This document shows, piece after piece, positions 51,896 through 53,603 of a stretch of DNA of 53,603 nt. Source of the DNA: Collinsella aerofaciens (lineage in GTDB: Bacteria > Actinomycetota > Coriobacteriia > Coriobacteriales > Coriobacteriaceae). The notes under the pieces were generated by a model, which ran no database searches, had not been told where the DNA came from, and saw only the letters and a list, made by a program, of their open reading frames with translations. The DNA lies in the NCBI RefSeq assembly GCF_015670745.1, contig NZ_JADPCH010000017.1:1-53603 (forward strand). Direction: 5' to 3'. Within the stretch, counting starts at the first letter, position 1; every line of letters starts with the position of its first letter. A program made the position numbers and the translations under genes.

Positions 51896-51994
51896 TTTAT
51901 ACCACTGGCAGAATTGCCGTGGTAAAACTCTTGACAGTTTTACCAATTAGGGTTTCAAAATTGTTAGCCTGACGTTTGGTAAAACGTTTTTAGC
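51896..51994. promoter_or_regulatory. divergent promoters with palindromic operators (glgB / HAD hydrolase)
   Basis: GGTAAAAC (51921-51928) and GTTTTACC (51937-51944) form a palindrome around TTGACA (51931-51936), a good -35 box; 17 bases on is a weak -10, TTCAAA (51954-51959), for the plus strand. On the minus strand TATAAA (51901 to 51896) could be the glgB -10 box. A second palindrome AAAACGTTTT (51981-51990) lies 39 bases before the HAD start. A repressor, most likely LacI-type, could control both directions. Confidence 0.5.
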
Positions 51995-52029
51995 AGGTTG
52001 TTTACCATTTGACATCGAAAGGTTCGTTT

Positions 52030-52719
52030 ATGTCCCATACCGCCGCTCCCAAGGTTGCTTTTATTTTCGATTGCGACGGCACACTGGTTAATAGCACCCC
52101 CGTTTGGGCCTATGCCCAGCCCGAGTTATTACACCGCCACGGTGTCGACGTGACGGTCGATGATTTTGCCCAGTTTGAGCATCTGTCGCTGGAGGATGAG
52201 TGCCAGGCCTACCACGACACGTGGGGCATTGGCGCGAATGGCGAGGAGCTGTATCGCGTGCTGAGCGACATTCTGATCGATGGCTACTCCAAGGTGCCGC
52301 CGCGCGAGGGGCTCCTGGCTTTTTTGGAGCAGGCGAAGGCGGCCGGTATTGCCATGTGCGTTGCCACATCCACGCCGGCCGAGCTGGTTAAGTCCGCGCT
52401 CGCTGGTGCCGGGCTCGACGCCTACATGGAATTTGTTACCACGACAGGCGAGGCGGGACGCTCCAAGCAGTTCCCCGATGTGTACGAGCTGGCGCTGCGC
52501 CGTCTGGAGGAGCGCCATGGGCACCAGTTTGAGCGCGCTTGGGTGTTTGAGGATGCGGTCTTTGGCCTAAAAAGCTCTGGGACCGCCGGCTTTAAGCGTG
52601 TGGGCATCTATGACCCGCACGGCCGCATGAAGCGCGACGACGTGCGTGCCAACTGCGATATCTTTATCGACAGCTATGAGGACCTTGATCTGGCCCGCGT
52701 GCTTTCGTTTGAGGGATAG
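52030..52719 (+). CDS. HAD-family phosphatase/phosphoglucomutase-like hydrolase
   Basis: A 229-residue haloacid dehalogenase-type enzyme with a cap domain. Motif I FIFDCDGTLVNSTPV (nucleophile Asp and second Asp), motif II VATSTPAEL (Thr/Ser), a lysine in AGRSKQFPDVYELAL, and motif IV VFEDAVFGLKSSGTAG are present, the pattern of the beta-phosphoglucomutase/phosphatase group. ATG 52030 is chosen over a frame start at 52009 (GAAAGG upstream). Substrate unknown; the shared promoter region with the glycogen operon suggests a sugar phosphate (inference). Confidence 0.88.
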   Translation: MSHTAAPKVAFIFDCDGTLVNSTPVWAYAQPELLHRHGVDVTVDDFAQFEHLSLEDECQAYHDTWGIGANGEELYRVLSDILIDGYSKVPPREGLLAFLEQAKAAGIAMCVATSTPAELVKSALAGAGLDAYMEFVTTTGEAGRSKQFPDVYELALRRLEERHGHQFERAWVFEDAVFGLKSSGTAGFKRVGIYDPHGRMKRDDVRANCDIFIDSYEDLDLARVLSFEG

Positions 52720-52728
52720 GCGAGGGCC

Positions 52729-53370
52729 GTGGCTTGCAAAGTACTTGTGGTCTGCGGCTCGCCCGTGGTGGCGAGCGCGGATCTGCTGCGTCGGCTGGCA
52801 GGGGAGTGCGACCACGTTGTCGCTGTGGACCGCGGGCTCGACGCGCTGCTGGGTGCGGGGCTGGGTTGCGACGTGTATGTAGGAGATGCCGACACGGTGA
52901 GCGACGCCGGCCGCGCGTTGGTCGATGCCGCCGAAGCCTTTGAGGTAGAGCGCCATAGCCCCTACAAGGACTATACCGATCTGGCGCTGGCGCTCGATTC
53001 CGTCCGCCGCCGCTGGCCGGGTGCCGAAGTGGTTGCGACCTGCGCCACCGGCGGCCGTCCGGACATGGCCTTGTCCGTACTAGGGTTGCTCGCGGGCTAC
53101 GAGGGCGCCCCAGTCTGGATTGCCGAGGACAAGGTGGTCGCCCGTATTCTTCACGCAGACGAGTCGTGGACCATCGAAGGTGCCGAAGGCAAGACGTTCT
53201 CCATCATCGCCATAGCCCCCAACACCGAGGTAAGCGAACACGGCCTAGAATGGGAGCTAGATCACAGCCCCCTGGGCCTGTTGGCCGACACGGGCATCAG
53301 CAACGTCGTCAGGTCAACAGCCACGATCCAAGTCCACACCGGCACCGCCATCGCTTACCTCTACAAGTAA
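52729..53370 (+). CDS. thiN: thiamine pyrophosphokinase
   Basis: This enzyme makes thiamine diphosphate from thiamine and ATP. The start is GTG 52729, nine bases after the HAD gene stop. The 213-residue protein has VVAVDRGLDALLGAG and VGDADTVSD (the metal-binding aspartates), the family motif SPYKDYTDLALALDSV, CATGGRPDMALSVLGLL and a C-terminal beta-sandwich (LEWELDHSPLGLLADTGISN, then the final strand IQVHTGTAIAYLYK). It is probably co-transcribed with the HAD gene. Confidence 0.9.
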   Translation: MACKVLVVCGSPVVASADLLRRLAGECDHVVAVDRGLDALLGAGLGCDVYVGDADTVSDAGRALVDAAEAFEVERHSPYKDYTDLALALDSVRRRWPGAEVVATCATGGRPDMALSVLGLLAGYEGAPVWIAEDKVVARILHADESWTIEGAEGKTFSIIAIAPNTEVSEHGLEWELDHSPLGLLADTGISNVVRSTATIQVHTGTAIAYLYK

Positions 53371-53384
53371 GGCCTATCGCATCA

Positions 53385-53457
53385 GGGTTTTATCGGGACG
53401 GTGGATAGAAATAAGCGCTCGAAGAGTGATTATTTCTGCCCCGTCCCAGGAAAACCC
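53385..53457. repeat. imperfect long palindrome before tRNA-Ala
   Basis: Left arm 53385-53414 (GGGTTTT, GGGACGG, AGAAATAA blocks) pairs with right arm 53430-53457 (TTATTTCT, CCGTCCC, AAAACCC blocks), with several mismatches. It starts 15 bases after the thiN stop. It might end transcription of that gene, but no T-run follows the stem, only TTTTTTGG on the other strand further on. Confidence 0.75.
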
Positions 53458-53487
53458 GTAAGTAAGAGATTCAACCCAAAAAAGTCC

Positions 53488-53516
53488 TTGCATCAAAGAA
53501 AGTCTTCCCCTATAGT
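53488..53516 (+). promoter_or_regulatory. tRNA-Ala promoter
   Basis: -35 box TTGCAT (53488-53493), a 17-base spacer, then -10 box TATAGT (53511-53516), 13 bases before the tRNA 5' end. A near-consensus housekeeping promoter. Confidence 0.8.
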
Positions 53517-53529
53517 ATCACCTCGTCAC

Positions 53530-53603
53530 GGGGGCGTAGCTCAGCTGGGAGAGCGCTTGACTGGCAGTCAAGAGGTCAGGGGTTCGATCCCCCTCGTCTC
53601 CAC
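53530..53603 (+). tRNA. tRNA-Ala (GGC anticodon), 3' end cut by the window
   Basis: The acceptor stem is GGGGGCG with CGTCTCC and keeps the G3-U70 pair that marks alanine. The D arm is GCTC/GAGC, the anticodon arm CTTGA-CTGGCAG-TCAAG with anticodon GGC (reads GCC), and the T arm AGGGG-TTCGATC-CCCCT. The sequence ends after the discriminator A and one C, so the last CA, if encoded, is beyond the window. Confidence 0.93.

Overview
The window looks like a chromosomal segment of a high-GC Gram-positive gut actinobacterium of the class Coriobacteriia, most like Collinsella. This is an inference from GC-rich codon use, the Firmicutes-style GlgC/GlgD glycogen genes, Tat and lipobox surface proteins and overall gene style; no database search was run.

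Layout. (1) 44-5800, minus strand: a cobalamin-riboswitch-controlled operon of a CbiK-type chelatase carrying a Tat/lipobox signal, a small lipoprotein, and a FecBCD/BtuCDF-type ABC importer whose ATPase has an extra C-terminal domain. (2) 5968-21816, plus strand: a tightly overlapping operon for anaerobic cobalamin synthesis (cbiF, cbiD, a collapsed cbiL, cbiG, cbiH, cbiET, cbiA, cobT, cobU, cobS, a cobU-like/cobC fusion, cbiB, cobD, cbiP, an ATP:corrinoid adenosyltransferase, cbiC, cbiJ). Its right edge carries an IS21-type transposase scrap and an intergenic palindrome. The whole block looks richer in GC than what follows. (3) 22028-27314, minus: a MacAB-type export system and a membrane-anchored L,D-transpeptidase. 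(4) 27464-38569: housekeeping genes (serine dehydratase, metK, gltX, priA, def, fmt, rsmB and an FmdB-type zinc ribbon), separated by long palindromes. (5) 38658-51698, minus: an alpha-glucan block with a GH13-GH77 fusion enzyme and glgB-glgP-glgC-glgD-glgA. GlgA and GlgB end in long lysine/alanine-rich, histone-H1-like tails. (6) 52030-53603, plus: a HAD phosphatase, a thiamine pyrophosphokinase and tRNA-Ala(GGC), which is cut by the window end.

How the genes work together. The riboswitch operon probably captures and imports a tetrapyrrole or corrinoid when B12 is scarce. The cob operon would make cobalamin from cobalt-sirohydrochlorin, but the C20-methyltransferase gene cbiL survives only as its first few codons joined to its last third, so the pathway is predicted to be broken unless a second copy exists. 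The glycogen genes cover ADP-glucose synthesis (GlgC/GlgD), polymerisation (GlgA), branching (GlgB) and breakdown (GlgP, GH13-GH77). Similar palindromic operator-like sites lie before glgB and before the GH13-GH77 gene.

The strongest leads are the H1-like tails on the two glycogen-building enzymes, the surface chelatase plus importer under a B12 riboswitch, the internally deleted cbiL, and a set of long intergenic palindromes, one of which occurs twice.
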